From positions 1-34,980 of the forward strand of contig JAJYUW010000009.1 of the NCBI GenBank assembly GCA_021792335.1: 34,980 nucleotides of DNA, read 5' to 3'. A model generated the notes under the pieces. The model ran no database searches, was not told the origin of the DNA, and saw only the letters and a list, made by a program, of their open reading frames with translations. The position numbers and the translations under genes are program-made. This document shows positions 1 through 9,447 of the stretch, in pieces; position 1 is the stretch's first letter, and each line of letters begins with the position of its first letter. Source of the stretch: Pseudomonadota bacterium (GTDB lineage Bacteria > Pseudomonadota > Gammaproteobacteria > Burkholderiales > Sulfuricellaceae).

Positions 1-2
1 AT

Positions 3-395
3 ATCGAGTTGGGATCGGGCGGAGGCGATTTTCACATCTGCATGCCCTATGCTATGATCGAGCCGATTCGCGATATCCTGTACAGCAGCATGCAAGGCGA
101 GCGCATGGAAGTCGATGAGCGCTGGGCGAGGTTGCTGACGGCGCAGATGCAAACGGCGGAGGTGGATCTGGTTGCAACCTTGGGGCATGCGCCCATTACT
201 CTGGGACAGATTTTGAGCATGAAGGAAGGGGACGTGATCTCCCTGGAGATCCCGGAAGCAATCATCGCCGAAGTAGACGGCGTACCTGTTCTGGAATGTA
301 AATACGGCGTTCTCAACGGCCAGTACGCGCTCAAAGTGAACAAAATTATTGCCGGAGCGGTTGACGAGCCCGGCCACGGAGGCCAGCATGGCTGA
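3..395 (+). CDS. fliM: Flagellar motor switch protein FliM, C-terminal part (5' truncated by window edge)
   Basis: Frame is open from the window start; FliM C-terminal (SpoA-like) sequence 'LGSGGGDFHICMPYAMIEPIRDIL...LGQILSMKEGDVISLEIPE'; followed directly by fliN. Confidence 0.93.
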   Translation: MELGSGGGDFHICMPYAMIEPIRDILYSSMQGERMEVDERWARLLTAQMQTAEVDLVATLGHAPITLGQILSMKEGDVISLEIPEAIIAEVDGVPVLECKYGVLNGQYALKVNKIIAGAVDEPGHGGQHG

Positions 396-894
396 CGAAA
401 ACGCTGATAACCCGGCCCCAGTCGACGATTGGGCTGCAGCTATGGCCGAACAGGCTGAATCGGAGGCGGCGGGCGGTGCCTCATCCGCCGAGGACGACTG
501 GGGCGCGGCGTTGTCCGAACAAGCTGCCGCCACGCAGCAGGGCGCCTCATCGGGCCCGGCGGGAAATATTCCCTCGGCTGCAAAGGCCCAGTTCGAAAAA
601 TTATCCCCATCCGGCGCTCTGGCCGGGGCGCCCAACAATATCGACATGATCATGGATATCCCGGTCAGCCTCACGGTTGAATTGGGACGCACCAAGCTTG
701 CCATCCGCAACCTGCTGCAATTGGCCCAGGGATCGGTGGTGGAGTTGGACGGGTTGGCAGGCGAGCCTATGGACGTGCTGGTGAACGGCTGCCTGATCGC
801 TCAGGGAGAAGTGGTGGTGGTGAATGACAAATTTGGAATTCGCTTGACCGATATCATTTCTCCTTCCGAACGCATCCGCAGATTGCACAAATGA
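388..894 (+). CDS. fliN: Flagellar motor switch protein FliN
   Basis: C-terminal 'NIDMIMDIPVSLTVELGRTKLAIRNLLQLAQGSVVELDGLAGEPMDVLVNGCLIAQGEVVVVNDKFGIRLTDI' is canonical FliN; ATG at 388 preferred over the ORF-track start at 349. Confidence 0.95.
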   Translation: MADENADNPAPVDDWAAAMAEQAESEAAGGASSAEDDWGAALSEQAAATQQGASSGPAGNIPSAAKAQFEKLSPSGALAGAPNNIDMIMDIPVSLTVELGRTKLAIRNLLQLAQGSVVELDGLAGEPMDVLVNGCLIAQGEVVVVNDKFGIRLTDIISPSERIRRLHK

Positions 895-1355
895 ACCTGA
901 TGAAAGCGGCTATTCTGCGGCTTCGTACCGGGTTTCCTTTTTTTCTTCTTTCCTTTTCCAGTTACGCGGCCCAGCCAGCCGCTCAAGCGCCGGTGCCAAT
1001 AGTTTCCCCGGTTTCCTTTGGCGGCATGCTGCAGATCCTGCTTGGTTTAGGTTTGGTGCTTGCGGCAGTAGCAGGGACAGCCTGGTTGCTCCGTCGGTTT
1101 TCCCCCGGACAGATCGGTGCTGGCGGCGCATTGAAAGTCATCGGTGGTGTTGCTCTTGGACCTAAGGAACGTCTCGTGCTGGTTGAAATCGGCGAAACCT
1201 GGCTTGTGCTGGGAGTGGCGCCAGGGCAGGTAAACACCCTACACACCATACCAAAACCGGAAGGCGGGGCATTCACGGTCGAAGCATTGCCGGGTGGGAG
1301 CAGCGCTTTTGCTGCCTGGCTGAAACAGGCGATGCAGGGGCGCAAACTTGGATGA
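891..1355 (+). CDS. fliO: Flagellar biosynthesis protein FliO
   Basis: Small membrane protein '[26 protein letters not shown]...[29 protein letters not shown]'; position between fliN and fliP; overlaps fliN stop. Confidence 0.9.
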   Translation: MNLMKAAILRLRTGFPFFLLSFSSYAAQPAAQAPVPIVSPVSFGGMLQILLGLGLVLAAVAGTAWLLRRFSPGQIGAGGALKVIGGVALGPKERLVLVEIGETWLVLGVAPGQVNTLHTIPKPEGGAFTVEALPGGSSAFAAWLKQAMQGRKLG

Positions 1356-2130
1356 TATAAACGTGTTTTTCGCGCGCAGGGGTAAAATATTTTTTGTTGC
1401 AGTGTTTGCCGTCCTCGTCGCAGTAGCGCCACTGCTTGCGCGGGCGGCCGATCCCGGTCTGCCGGCCTTTACCAGCACCCCCTCGCCGGGGGGAGGGCAG
1501 ACTTACACCCTCAGCATCCAGGCTCTGCTGATGATGACTGCGCTGACGTTCCTCCCGGCCGTGCTGCTGATGATGACGGCGTTCACCCGGATCGTTATCG
1601 TGCTGTCGCTGCTACGCCAGGCTATCGGCACCATGCAGGCTCCGCCCAATCAGGTCCTGATCGGTCTTTCCCTGTTTTTGACATTTTTCGTGATGGCACC
1701 GGTATTCGACAAGATTTACGCTGAAGCCTATAAACCCTATGCCGATCAGAAAATCGATTTTACCCAGGCGCTGGAGAAGGGTTCCGCCCCACTGAAGGCT
1801 TTTATGCTGAGGCAGACCCGGCAGGACGATCTGGCGTTGTTCGTTAAACTTTCCAACAGCGCGCCCTTGCCTGGCCCGGAGGCGGTGCCGATGAAGATAC
1901 TGGTTCCGGCTTACGTCATCAGCGAACTCAAAACAGCGTTTCAGATCGGCTTTGTGGTGTTTATCCCCTTTCTGATCATAGACATGGTGGTGGCCAGCGT
2001 GCTCATGTCCATGGGCATGATGATGCTTTCGCCCGTCGTAATATCCATGCCGTTCAAGCTGATGTTGTTTGTCCTGGTGGATGGCTGGAATCTCCTGATC
2101 GGATCCTTGGTTCAGAGCTTCTACACATGA
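1348..2130 (+). CDS. fliP: Flagellar type III secretion export gate protein FliP (TTG start at 1348 or GTG at 1363)
   Basis: '[54 protein letters not shown]' FliP signature; N-terminal signal peptide. Confidence 0.96.
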   Translation: MDDINVFFARRGKIFFVAVFAVLVAVAPLLARAADPGLPAFTSTPSPGGGQTYTLSIQALLMMTALTFLPAVLLMMTAFTRIVIVLSLLRQAIGTMQAPPNQVLIGLSLFLTFFVMAPVFDKIYAEAYKPYADQKIDFTQALEKGSAPLKAFMLRQTRQDDLALFVKLSNSAPLPGPEAVPMKILVPAYVISELKTAFQIGFVVFIPFLIIDMVVASVLMSMGMMMLSPVVISMPFKLMLFVLVDGWNLLIGSLVQSFYT

Positions 2131-2396
2131 CGCCGGAAAGTTTCATCACAATCGGGCAGCAGGCGCTCGAAGTGACCATCCTGATTTCGTCTCCGCTGCT
2201 TCTCTCGGCGCTTGCTGTCGGCTTGCTGGTGAGCGTTTTTCAGGCCGCAACCCAAATCAATGAGATGACTCTGTCGTTTATTCCGAAGCTGCTGGTGATG
2301 TTCGTCATGCTAGGAGTGGCGGGGCCCTGGATGCTAACTTTATTGATGGATTTCACACGCCGTTTGTTTACCGGCATTCCTGGGTTGATAGGCTAG
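2127..2396 (+). CDS. fliQ: Flagellar export protein FliQ
   Basis: 89 aa, '[54 protein letters not shown]'; overlaps fliP stop (ATGA). Confidence 0.96.
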   Translation: MTPESFITIGQQALEVTILISSPLLLSALAVGLLVSVFQAATQINEMTLSFIPKLLVMFVMLGVAGPWMLTLLMDFTRRLFTGIPGLIG

Positions 2397-2483
2397 GAGC
2401 CTGTCGGACTTGAAGAATCGAAGCGAAATATGGATCGGCCAGGCGGATTTGCAGCCGATTTCCTTCAAGTCCGACAGGCTCCT
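2395..2483. repeat. MITE-like inverted-repeat element (21-bp perfect arms) between fliQ and fliR
   Basis: Left arm 2395-2415 aggagcctgtcggacttgaag is the exact reverse complement of 2463-2483 cttcaagtccgacaggctcct; left arm begins inside the fliQ TAG stop. Confidence 0.85.
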
Positions 2484-2506
2484 CGTGGGTTTCCGGTAAA
2501 GCAGAG

Positions 2507-3298
2507 ATGATCAGCATTACATCAGCGCAGTTGAGTGCCTGGCTGGCGGCGTTCATCTGGCCCTTTTTTCGCGTCATCGCTTTGGTCAGCAGTGCGCCCA
2601 TTCTGGGTAACCCCAGTGTTTCGCCGCAAGTCAAGATTGGCCTTTCCTTTGCCATTACTCTTGTCCTGGCGCCCATTCTCGACCCTATGCCTGCGGTGGA
2701 GCCCGGTTCTGCGATAGGGCTGTTGATTTTAGTCCAGCAAATCGTGATCGGCGTGGCAATGGGCTTTGCCATGCGCATTATTTTTACTGCGGTGGAAATG
2801 GCCGGCCAAATCATCGCCATGCAGATGGGGCTGGGGTTTGCAGTGTTTTTCGATCCGCAGAATGCCGCTCAGACCCCGGTGGTAGGACAGTTTCTCGGTC
2901 TTATCGGTATCCTCGTGTTTCTCGCGCTGAACGGCCATTTGATGATAATTGAAGTGCTGGCTCAAAGCTTTCAGGCACTGCCGGTGCTGGCGCAGCCCTT
3001 TTCCTCCGCTGGTTGGAGGGCTGTGGCGGGTTGGGGGGGCGAAGTGTTTCTTGCCGGGCTATTGCTGTCGATGCCTATCATGGCAGCGCTTCTGATTACC
3101 AACCTGGCCCTCGGTATTATGACCCGTGCTGCGCCACAGCTTAATGTATTTTCAGTCGGATTCCCGATCACGCTGGCTGCAGGCTTTGTCGTGCTTGCCG
3201 TTGCCCTGCCATTCTTCGCGCCCTTGTTTGAGCGCCTTATCCAGGACGGGGTACAGATGGCGCTGCAAATCGTCCGCTTGGCAAAGCCCGTCAGTTAA
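2507..3298 (+). CDS. fliR: Flagellar export protein FliR
   Basis: 263 aa membrane protein; 'FFRVIALVSSAPILGNPSVSPQVKIGLSFAITLVLAP', 'AAPQLNVFSVGFPITLAAGF' FliR signature. Confidence 0.95.
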   Translation: MISITSAQLSAWLAAFIWPFFRVIALVSSAPILGNPSVSPQVKIGLSFAITLVLAPILDPMPAVEPGSAIGLLILVQQIVIGVAMGFAMRIIFTAVEMAGQIIAMQMGLGFAVFFDPQNAAQTPVVGQFLGLIGILVFLALNGHLMIIEVLAQSFQALPVLAQPFSSAGWRAVAGWGGEVFLAGLLLSMPIMAALLITNLALGIMTRAAPQLNVFSVGFPITLAAGFVVLAVALPFFAPLFERLIQDGVQMALQIVRLAKPVS

Positions 3299-3825
3299 TG
3301 AATTCCTTGTTTGTTTCCGAGCCTTCCGAGTGGGTGGTGCGCTGCGCGCCATATATTCGCCCCGGTGGGCTGATACTGGATGTTGCATGTGGATGCGGCA
3401 GGCATACCCGCTTTCTAATTCATGCAGGGTTTGAGGTCGAGGCGGTGGATCGAGATGCCGCCGCGTTGGCTGGCATTGCTGGTTTAGCCGGCGTCACGGT
3501 GCGACAAGCGGATTTGGAAAATGGCCCTTGGCCTTATCGCATCGCTGCATTTGACGGCATTGTGGTGACCAATTATTTGCACCGTCCTCTTTTCATTCAT
3601 CTGTTCAATGCGCTTAAGATGGGCGGGGTACTGATTTACGAAACCTTCGCCGAGGGTAATGAACTGCTCGGCAGGCCGCGTAATCCGGATCATCTTCTCA
3701 AATCCGGTGAATTGTTGGAACGGGCGGAAGGTTGGCTTGAAGTCAACGCTTATGAGGAATTGTGCGTTATAAATAACAAGCGTGCCATAGTGCAGCGAAT
3801 ATGTGCCACCAAAGTTGCTGGATAA
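3298..3825 (+). CDS. Class I SAM-dependent methyltransferase
   Basis: Motif I 'GLILDVACGCGRHTRFLIHAGFEVEAVDRDAAAL'; start ATG overlaps the fliR TAA stop (TAATG). Confidence 0.85.
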   Translation: MNSLFVSEPSEWVVRCAPYIRPGGLILDVACGCGRHTRFLIHAGFEVEAVDRDAAALAGIAGLAGVTVRQADLENGPWPYRIAAFDGIVVTNYLHRPLFIHLFNALKMGGVLIYETFAEGNELLGRPRNPDHLLKSGELLERAEGWLEVNAYEELCVINNKRAIVQRICATKVAG

Positions 3826-3917
3826 TATTTTTGTCGGTCTCTTTATTTTTCCGCGAAACGACCGATATGGTAAATGTAGCTGCCTGAGAGAAATAGGCGG
3901 GAAAGCGGAGGTGAATC

Positions 3918-4145
3918 ATGATGGTGACAATGGATATGTGCTCGTGCAAAGCGGATAGCGACTATACTTTGGAGGTGATGTGCGCCAGCTGGAACCCTGA
4001 GATTGCAACACTGCAGGGCAAGGCAGCGGAAGTTGCGGCACAGTTGATCCGTCATCAATCGCAGCGCGCGAGCGGTATGTCGGCGGACGTTGCGGCGCTG
4101 GATGTCGAGGCCTTCCTGGAGCGGATGTACGCATCTCAGCGGTAG
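3918..4145 (+). CDS. Small hypothetical protein (75 aa), Cys-containing N-terminus
   Basis: Strong Shine-Dalgarno ggaggtgaatcATG; no family recognised; followed by an intrinsic terminator. Confidence 0.6.
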   Translation: MMVTMDMCSCKADSDYTLEVMCASWNPEIATLQGKAAEVAAQLIRHQSQRASGMSADVAALDVEAFLERMYASQR

Positions 4146-4173
4146 GGCTTTAAACCCGATGAGGGGTTAAATC

Positions 4174-4210
4174 AGCGAGGGCTGCAAGGCAGCACCTCGC
4201 TTTTTATTTT
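4174..4210 (+). terminator. Rho-independent terminator
   Basis: agcgagg-gctgcaaggcagca-cctcgct hairpin followed by tttttatttt; ends 13 nt before the nrdJ ATG. Confidence 0.85.
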
Positions 4211-4223
4211 CTAGAGGCTCCGG

Positions 4224-6047
4224 ATGGTCGAGGGACATTTTCTCTCGGATATTTCTTTCCGCATATGGGATATCCGTTACCGTTACCGCAAAGCAGGCAA
4301 GCCTGTTGATCAGGCCGTGCAAGATACCTGGCGCCGTGTTTCCCGTGCGCTCGCCGGGGTGGAGCCACGAGACCAGGATGCCTGGGAGCGGCGATTTTAC
4401 GAAATCCTGGAAGGGTTCCGCTTCCTGCCGGGCGGACGCATCCTTGCCGGCGCGGGCGCATCCCGTCGAGTAACCTTGTTCAACTGCTTTGTCATGGGGT
4501 CAATCGAGGATTCTCTGGATGGCATATTCGAGGCGCTGAAGGAAGGCGCGTTGACCATGCAGCAGGGCGGGGGGGTGGGTTATGATTTTTCCACCCTGCG
4601 TCCGAGCGGCGAACTTGCGCATGGGGTTGGTGCCACCGCTTCCGGCCCGGTCTCATTCATGCACATCTGGGACAGCATGTGTGCCACGATTCTATCCACC
4701 GGTGCACGCCGCGGCGCGATGATGGCGACGTTGCGCTGCGACCACCCGGATATCGAGGTTTTCATCGCAGCCAAGCGCGACCCGCAGGTTCTGCGTCACT
4801 TCAATCTGTCGGTGCTGGTGACCGACGACTTCATGCAAGCGGTTAAGGAGGATGCGGAATGGCTGCTGGTGTTCCCACTGGCCGATGATGAACTGGCGGT
4901 GGGTGAGGTGGTCGAGCGGCTGTGGTCGGGCGGCAGCGTTTCTCGCCGCTGCAAGGTGGTGCGCCGGATCAGTGCGCGGGTGTTGTGGGACAAGATCATG
5001 CGAGCAGCCTATGAGTATGCCGAGCCCGGCGTGCTCTTCATCGACCGTGTTAACCGCATGAATAATTTATGGTACTGCGAACGGATCAGCGCTACCAATC
5101 CCTGCGGTGAAATTCCGCTGCCCTGCTATGGCGCCTGCAACCTGGGTGCGATCAATCTGACCCAATTCATCCATGCGCCTTTCACCTCCAGCGCAGCACT
5201 GGATCTGCAAGGAATTCGAGCTGTCGCGGCGACGGCTGTGCGCCTGCTCGACAATGTTTACGATTTTTCCCGCTTCCCTTTGGAAAGACAGGCGCAAACC
5301 GCCTGCGCCTCACGGCGGATCGGTCTTGGTCTGACCGGGCTGGCCGATGCCCTTGCGATGCTGGGCATCTGTTATGGCAGTACGGAGTCGTTTGATTTGG
5401 GCGGGAAGATAATGCAGGAAATTAGCCACAGCGGGTACCGGGCCTCGATCGAACTGGCACGGGAAAAAGGCGCATTTCCAGAATTTGACGTCGACAAGTA
5501 TCTGTCAGGCGAGTTTATCCGTACCCTGCCCGTGGATATTGTGCAAGGGATAGCACGTTATGGCATACGCAACAGCCATTTAACCGCAATCGCGCCAACC
5601 GGCACGGTCAGTCTGCTGGCAAACAATGTTTCCAGCGGACTGGAACCGATCTTCGATTTCGAGTACGAACGCCGCATTCGTAAGGCGGACGGCAGTTTCA
5701 ATACGGTCAGCGTGGGTGATTATGCTTTTCGTCAGTTCCGCTTACAGCATGGAGAGAATGTGGCGCTGCCGGGCACGTTTGTCCGCGCCAGGGAAATTCC
5801 GCCGGAGGCGCATCTCGAAATGCAGGCGGCATTGCAGCAGCACGTTGATAACGCCATTTCCAAAACCATCAATGTGCCGCGTGAATACAGTTTCGACGCG
5901 TTCCGTTTCATTTACGAAAACGCTTATGCCAAGGGCCTGAAAGGCTGCACCGTTTTCCGCCCCAACCCGTTTACTGGTGAGGTCTTGCTTGCCGATGGTG
6001 CCGCTGCCGAGAGACAGTGCTGCTCCATTGAGCGCGAAGCAGACTAG
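4224..6047 (+). CDS. nrdJ: Adenosylcobalamin-dependent (class II) ribonucleoside-diphosphate reductase
   Basis: 607 aa; 'FRFLPGGRILAGAG', 'LFNCFVMGSIEDSLDGIFEALKEGALTMQQGGGVGYDFSTLRP', 'ISATNPCGEIPLPCYGACNLGAINLTQF', C-terminal CC pair; single-subunit class II RNR pattern. Confidence 0.92.
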   Translation: MVEGHFLSDISFRIWDIRYRYRKAGKPVDQAVQDTWRRVSRALAGVEPRDQDAWERRFYEILEGFRFLPGGRILAGAGASRRVTLFNCFVMGSIEDSLDGIFEALKEGALTMQQGGGVGYDFSTLRPSGELAHGVGATASGPVSFMHIWDSMCATILSTGARRGAMMATLRCDHPDIEVFIAAKRDPQVLRHFNLSVLVTDDFMQAVKEDAEWLLVFPLADDELAVGEVVERLWSGGSVSRRCKVVRRISARVLWDKIMRAAYEYAEPGVLFIDRVNRMNNLWYCERISATNPCGEIPLPCYGACNLGAINLTQFIHAPFTSSAALDLQGIRAVAATAVRLLDNVYDFSRFPLERQAQTACASRRIGLGLTGLADALAMLGICYGSTESFDLGGKIMQEISHSGYRASIELAREKGAFPEFDVDKYLSGEFIRTLPVDIVQGIARYGIRNSHLTAIAPTGTVSLLANNVSSGLEPIFDFEYERRIRKADGSFNTVSVGDYAFRQFRLQHGENVALPGTFVRAREIPPEAHLEMQAALQQHVDNAISKTINVPREYSFDAFRFIYENAYAKGLKGCTVFRPNPFTGEVLLADGAAAERQCCSIEREAD

Positions 6048-6101
6048 GCGTTTCCCCTAGCCGGATAATCGGGTAAACTACAAATTTTTGCGGAAATTTT
6101 C

Positions 6102-6980
6102 ATGCTTAAAGGCAGTCTGGTTGCGATCGTTACTCCGATGCATGATGACGGCAGCTTGGACCTGCCCCGTTTGCGTGCCTTGGTCGATTTTCATGTGGAT
6201 GAAGGGACCGATGGTATTGTCGTCGTCGGCACCACCGGCGAATCTCCGACGGTAGACGCCGACGAGCATTGCCTGCTGATCCGCACTGTAGTGGAACAAG
6301 CCGCTGGACGTATTCCGGTCATTGCGGGTACCGGAGCAAACGCCACCCGCGAGGCGATCGAGCTGACGCAATGCGCCAAGAAAGCGGGCGCTGATTACAG
6401 TCTGTCGGTCACGCCATACTATAACAAGCCCACACAGGAAGGGCTGTTCCTCCATTTCAAAGCGATTGCCGAAGCGGTGGACATCCCGCAGATTTTGTAC
6501 AATGTGCCTGGCCGCACCGCCTGCGATCTGGCCAACGAGACTGTGCTGCGGCTGGCGCAAATTCCAAACATCGTCGGAATTAAGGATGCCACCGGCAATG
6601 TCGAACGTGGCAGTGATCTACTGCTGCGTGCACCGGAAGAATTCGCAATCTACAGCGGCGATGACGCCAGCGGCCTTGCATTGATGCTGCTGGGGGGGCA
6701 TGGCGTAATCTCGGTGACTTCCAACGTTGCACCCAGGCTGATGCACGAGATGTGCGAGGCGGCGTTCAGGGGGGATTTGGTGACGGCGCGGTCGATCAAC
6801 AACAAGCTGCTTGGTCTGCATCAGAAGCTGTTTGTCGAAGCCAACCCGATCCCGGTTAAATGGGCGGTAGCGCAAATGGGATTGATCGGCGCAGGCATCC
6901 GTTTGCCTCTGACCCCGCTTTCCGCTGCTTATCACGATATTTTGAAACAGGCCATGCGCCAGGCAGGCGTAATTCAGTAA
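6102..6980 (+). CDS. dapA: 4-hydroxy-tetrahydrodipicolinate synthase
   Basis: '[20 protein letters not shown]...[15 protein letters not shown]...[34 protein letters not shown]' DapA signature. Confidence 0.97.
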   Translation: MLKGSLVAIVTPMHDDGSLDLPRLRALVDFHVDEGTDGIVVVGTTGESPTVDADEHCLLIRTVVEQAAGRIPVIAGTGANATREAIELTQCAKKAGADYSLSVTPYYNKPTQEGLFLHFKAIAEAVDIPQILYNVPGRTACDLANETVLRLAQIPNIVGIKDATGNVERGSDLLLRAPEEFAIYSGDDASGLALMLLGGHGVISVTSNVAPRLMHEMCEAAFRGDLVTARSINNKLLGLHQKLFVEANPIPVKWAVAQMGLIGAGIRLPLTPLSAAYHDILKQAMRQAGVIQ

Positions 6981-7012
6981 TACAGCTGCTGGCGCATAAT
7001 TATAGGATGTTT

Positions 7013-8158
7013 ATGAGAAACAAAAGCTTATTGTTCTTGGTTGCGGCAACGTCAGTGCTTGTGGTGATGTCGGGTTGCGGTTCGACTTCCTTGTTGGAAG
7101 GCAAAAGGGTCGACTACAAGTCGGCCGGCAAGCTGCCACCGCTGGAAATTCCTCCCGACCTGACTTCGCCCACGGCTGATAACCGCTTCGCGGTACCCGA
7201 CGCCAGCCCGCAGGGCAGCGCTACTTTCTCCGGTTACAACAAGGAAAGGGCTGGCCAGCCTCAGGCTGCGACAGCATCCACCCTGCTCCCTGCCCAGGAA
7301 AAAGTCAGGGTCGAGCGCGCTGGAACGCAGCGCTGGCTGGTGGTGAATGCCACGCCGGAACAGGTGTGGCCAGTGGTGAAGGAGTTCTGGCAGGAGATGG
7401 GTTTCCTCGTCAAGCTTGAAGTGCCAGAGTCTGGCCTGATGGAAACTGACTGGGCTGAAAACCGGGCAAAAATTCCTCAAGACCCGATTCGCAATGTGTT
7501 GAGCAAGGTAGTGGACGGACTTTATTCCACCGCCGAGCGTGACAAGTTCCGCACCCGACTGGAACGTGGCGCGGAGTCGGGCACTACGGAAATATATATC
7601 AGCCATCGCGGCATGTATGAAGTGATAGAAGGGGGCGATGGGGGCACTCGGACGGTGTGGCAGCCACGTCCGGCGGATCCCGAGATTGAGGCCGACATGC
7701 TGCGCCGGTTGATGGTGAGGTTCGGGGTCGAGGAGGCGCGTGCGAAATCCGTAATGACGGCGGACGGCAAGCACGAGCAGGCCAGAATTACGCGCAGCCA
7801 GGAGGGGGCCGGTAACCTCACCCTGTACGATACGTTCGACCATGCCTGGCGTCGAGTCGGCCTGTCTCTTGACCGGGTCGGGTTCACGGTAGTTGACCGT
7901 GACCGCTCCAAGGGGCTGTATTATGTCCGTTATGTCGATCCGGAAGGCGACGGTGTCAAGGAAGAAAAAGGCTTCCTGTCCAAGCTGGCTTTCTGGAAGG
8001 GGGATGGCAAGAGCAAGGATAAGCCGGAGCAATATCGGATCCAGGTTGCAGCCTCGAGCGACGGTAGCGTGGTCAGTGTGCTGAACAAGGATGGCGCGCT
8101 TGAAAAATCCGATACCGCATCCAGGATTCTCAATCTGCTGTTCGAACAACTTAAATAA
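7013..8158 (+). CDS. bamC: Outer membrane protein assembly lipoprotein BamC (NlpB)
   Basis: Lipobox 'VLVVMSGC'; two tandem BamC domains; conserved dapA-bamC adjacency. ATG at 7007 or 7013 (ORF-track start at 6860 overlaps dapA). Confidence 0.9.
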   Translation: MRNKSLLFLVAATSVLVVMSGCGSTSLLEGKRVDYKSAGKLPPLEIPPDLTSPTADNRFAVPDASPQGSATFSGYNKERAGQPQAATASTLLPAQEKVRVERAGTQRWLVVNATPEQVWPVVKEFWQEMGFLVKLEVPESGLMETDWAENRAKIPQDPIRNVLSKVVDGLYSTAERDKFRTRLERGAESGTTEIYISHRGMYEVIEGGDGGTRTVWQPRPADPEIEADMLRRLMVRFGVEEARAKSVMTADGKHEQARITRSQEGAGNLTLYDTFDHAWRRVGLSLDRVGFTVVDRDRSKGLYYVRYVDPEGDGVKEEKGFLSKLAFWKGDGKSKDKPEQYRIQVAASSDGSVVSVLNKDGALEKSDTASRILNLLFEQLK

Positions 8159-8171
8159 TCTGAGCGTGGTA

Positions 8172-8936
8172 ATGCGTTTCGCCTCCCTGGGGAGCGGCAG
8201 TCGGGGTAACGCGTTGGTGGTCGAGGTCAAGCAAACCCGCTTGCTCCTCGACTGCGGATTTGGTATCAGGGAAACAGCCTTGAGGCTTTCGCGCCTCGAG
8301 TTGCGGCCGGAAGACCTCAGCGGCATTCTGATCACTCACGAGCACACCGACCATATCGGCGGCGCAGTCAAGTTTGCGCGTCGGCATGCGCTTCCTGTAT
8401 GGCTAACGCACGGCACCTTCAAGAATCACCCCCCTGCTGAAACCTTGCCCGAGGTCCATCTGATAGATGGACACTGCGTGTTCCAGGCCGGCGACATTGA
8501 AGTGCAGCCCTTCCCGGTTCCCCATGATGCCCGCGAGCCGGTGCAATATGTTTTCAGCAATGGCCTCAGGCGGTTGGGCGTGCTAACCGATACCGGCAAG
8601 TCCACGCCGCACATCGAAGCGATTCTGAGTGGTTGCGATGCTCTGGTTCTGGAATGCAATCACGATCCGGACATGCTGCGTGACGGGCCTTATCCGCCCG
8701 GATTGAAGCGGCGAGTTGCCGGTTATTTCGGGCACCTCGACAACGGCGCTGCGGCACGGTTACTGGCGGAACTGGACAATAGCAGGTTGCAGCATTTGAT
8801 TGCGGCGCATCTGAGCGAAAAGAACAATGCGCCGGAACTGGCGAGGGCGGCATTAAGCCCGGTTTTGAACTGCGAACCGGAATGGATAGGTGTGGCTGAT
8901 CAGATGAACGGGTTTGGCTGGCGCCAGGTTTTCTAA
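8172..8936 (+). CDS. MBL-fold metallohydrolase (YycJ/WalJ-like)
   Basis: 'MRFASLGSGSRGNALVVEVKQTRLLLDCGFGIRETALRLSRL...ILITHEHTDHIGG' metallo-beta-lactamase motif HxHxDH. Confidence 0.9.
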   Translation: MRFASLGSGSRGNALVVEVKQTRLLLDCGFGIRETALRLSRLELRPEDLSGILITHEHTDHIGGAVKFARRHALPVWLTHGTFKNHPPAETLPEVHLIDGHCVFQAGDIEVQPFPVPHDAREPVQYVFSNGLRRLGVLTDTGKSTPHIEAILSGCDALVLECNHDPDMLRDGPYPPGLKRRVAGYFGHLDNGAAARLLAELDNSRLQHLIAAHLSEKNNAPELARAALSPVLNCEPEWIGVADQMNGFGWRQVF

Positions 8937-8969
8937 CCCCGGGAAGAGGGATTAGCGTACAGAGGGCAT

Positions 8970-9000
8970 AAAAAAACCGGCGCAGGGCGCCGGTTTTTTT
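8970..9000. terminator. Bidirectional intrinsic terminator
   Basis: aaaaaaa-ccggcgc-agg-gcgccgg-ttttttt, between convergent genes. Confidence 0.92.
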
Positions 9001-9014
9001 GCCGAATGCCAGAA

Positions 9015-9230
9015 TTACTTGGCAGGAGCGGCAGGAGCGGCAGGAGCCGGGGCTTCAGCCGCAGGGGCAGCCGGAGCCGGGGCTTCAGCAGCAGGGGCAG
9101 CCGGAGCGGCAGGAGCCGGGGCTTCAACTTTAGGTGCTTCCATAGGAGCAGGAGCAGGGGCTTCTTCTTTTTTGCCGCAAGCGGTCAAGGACAGGGCCAA
9201 CAGAGCGGCGAGCAGGACGGAGTGTTTCAT
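9015..9230 (-). CDS. Small Ala/Pro/Glu-rich lipoprotein
   Basis: Signal peptide plus lipobox 'MKHSVLLAALLALSLTACGKKEEAPAPAP...'; low-complexity EAPAPAAPAA tail. Confidence 0.75.
   Translation of the reverse strand: MKHSVLLAALLALSLTACGKKEEAPAPAPMEAPKVEAPAPAAPAAPAAEAPAPAAPAAEAPAPAAPAAPAK
9043..9102. repeat. Two tandem 30-bp repeats inside the lipoprotein gene
   Basis: ggagccggggcttcagc[c/a]gcaggggcagcc at 9043-9072 and 9073-9102, one mismatch; partial third unit downstream. Confidence 0.85.
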
Positions 9231-9447
9231 TTATTATTCCCTTTAACTGAATTTGTGAGGATTTTTACAACAATACCATTGATGCAAATCGGCTTCCACA
9301 TCAACGATGTCCAACCGACTCCGCGATTCTAGCAGATTCTATAAATATTTCCAGTGTCTTATTGTTAATAATCTATGTATGGGCAGTTTGCGCCCGGAAA
9401 TTCCATAGTCATACAGGGTTTACGCATGCCATGCCAAACGAATAAGG

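Noticed and set aside
3826-4223. Cobalamin riboswitch upstream of the B12-dependent RNR
   Set aside because: No recognisable B12-box-like conserved sequence; only a small hairpin and an intrinsic terminator are visible.
7052-8335. 427-aa ORF antisense to bamC
   Set aside because: Shadow ORF of a GC-rich gene; the sense frame encodes a clear BamC and the antisense protein has no recognisable motif or plausible RBS context.
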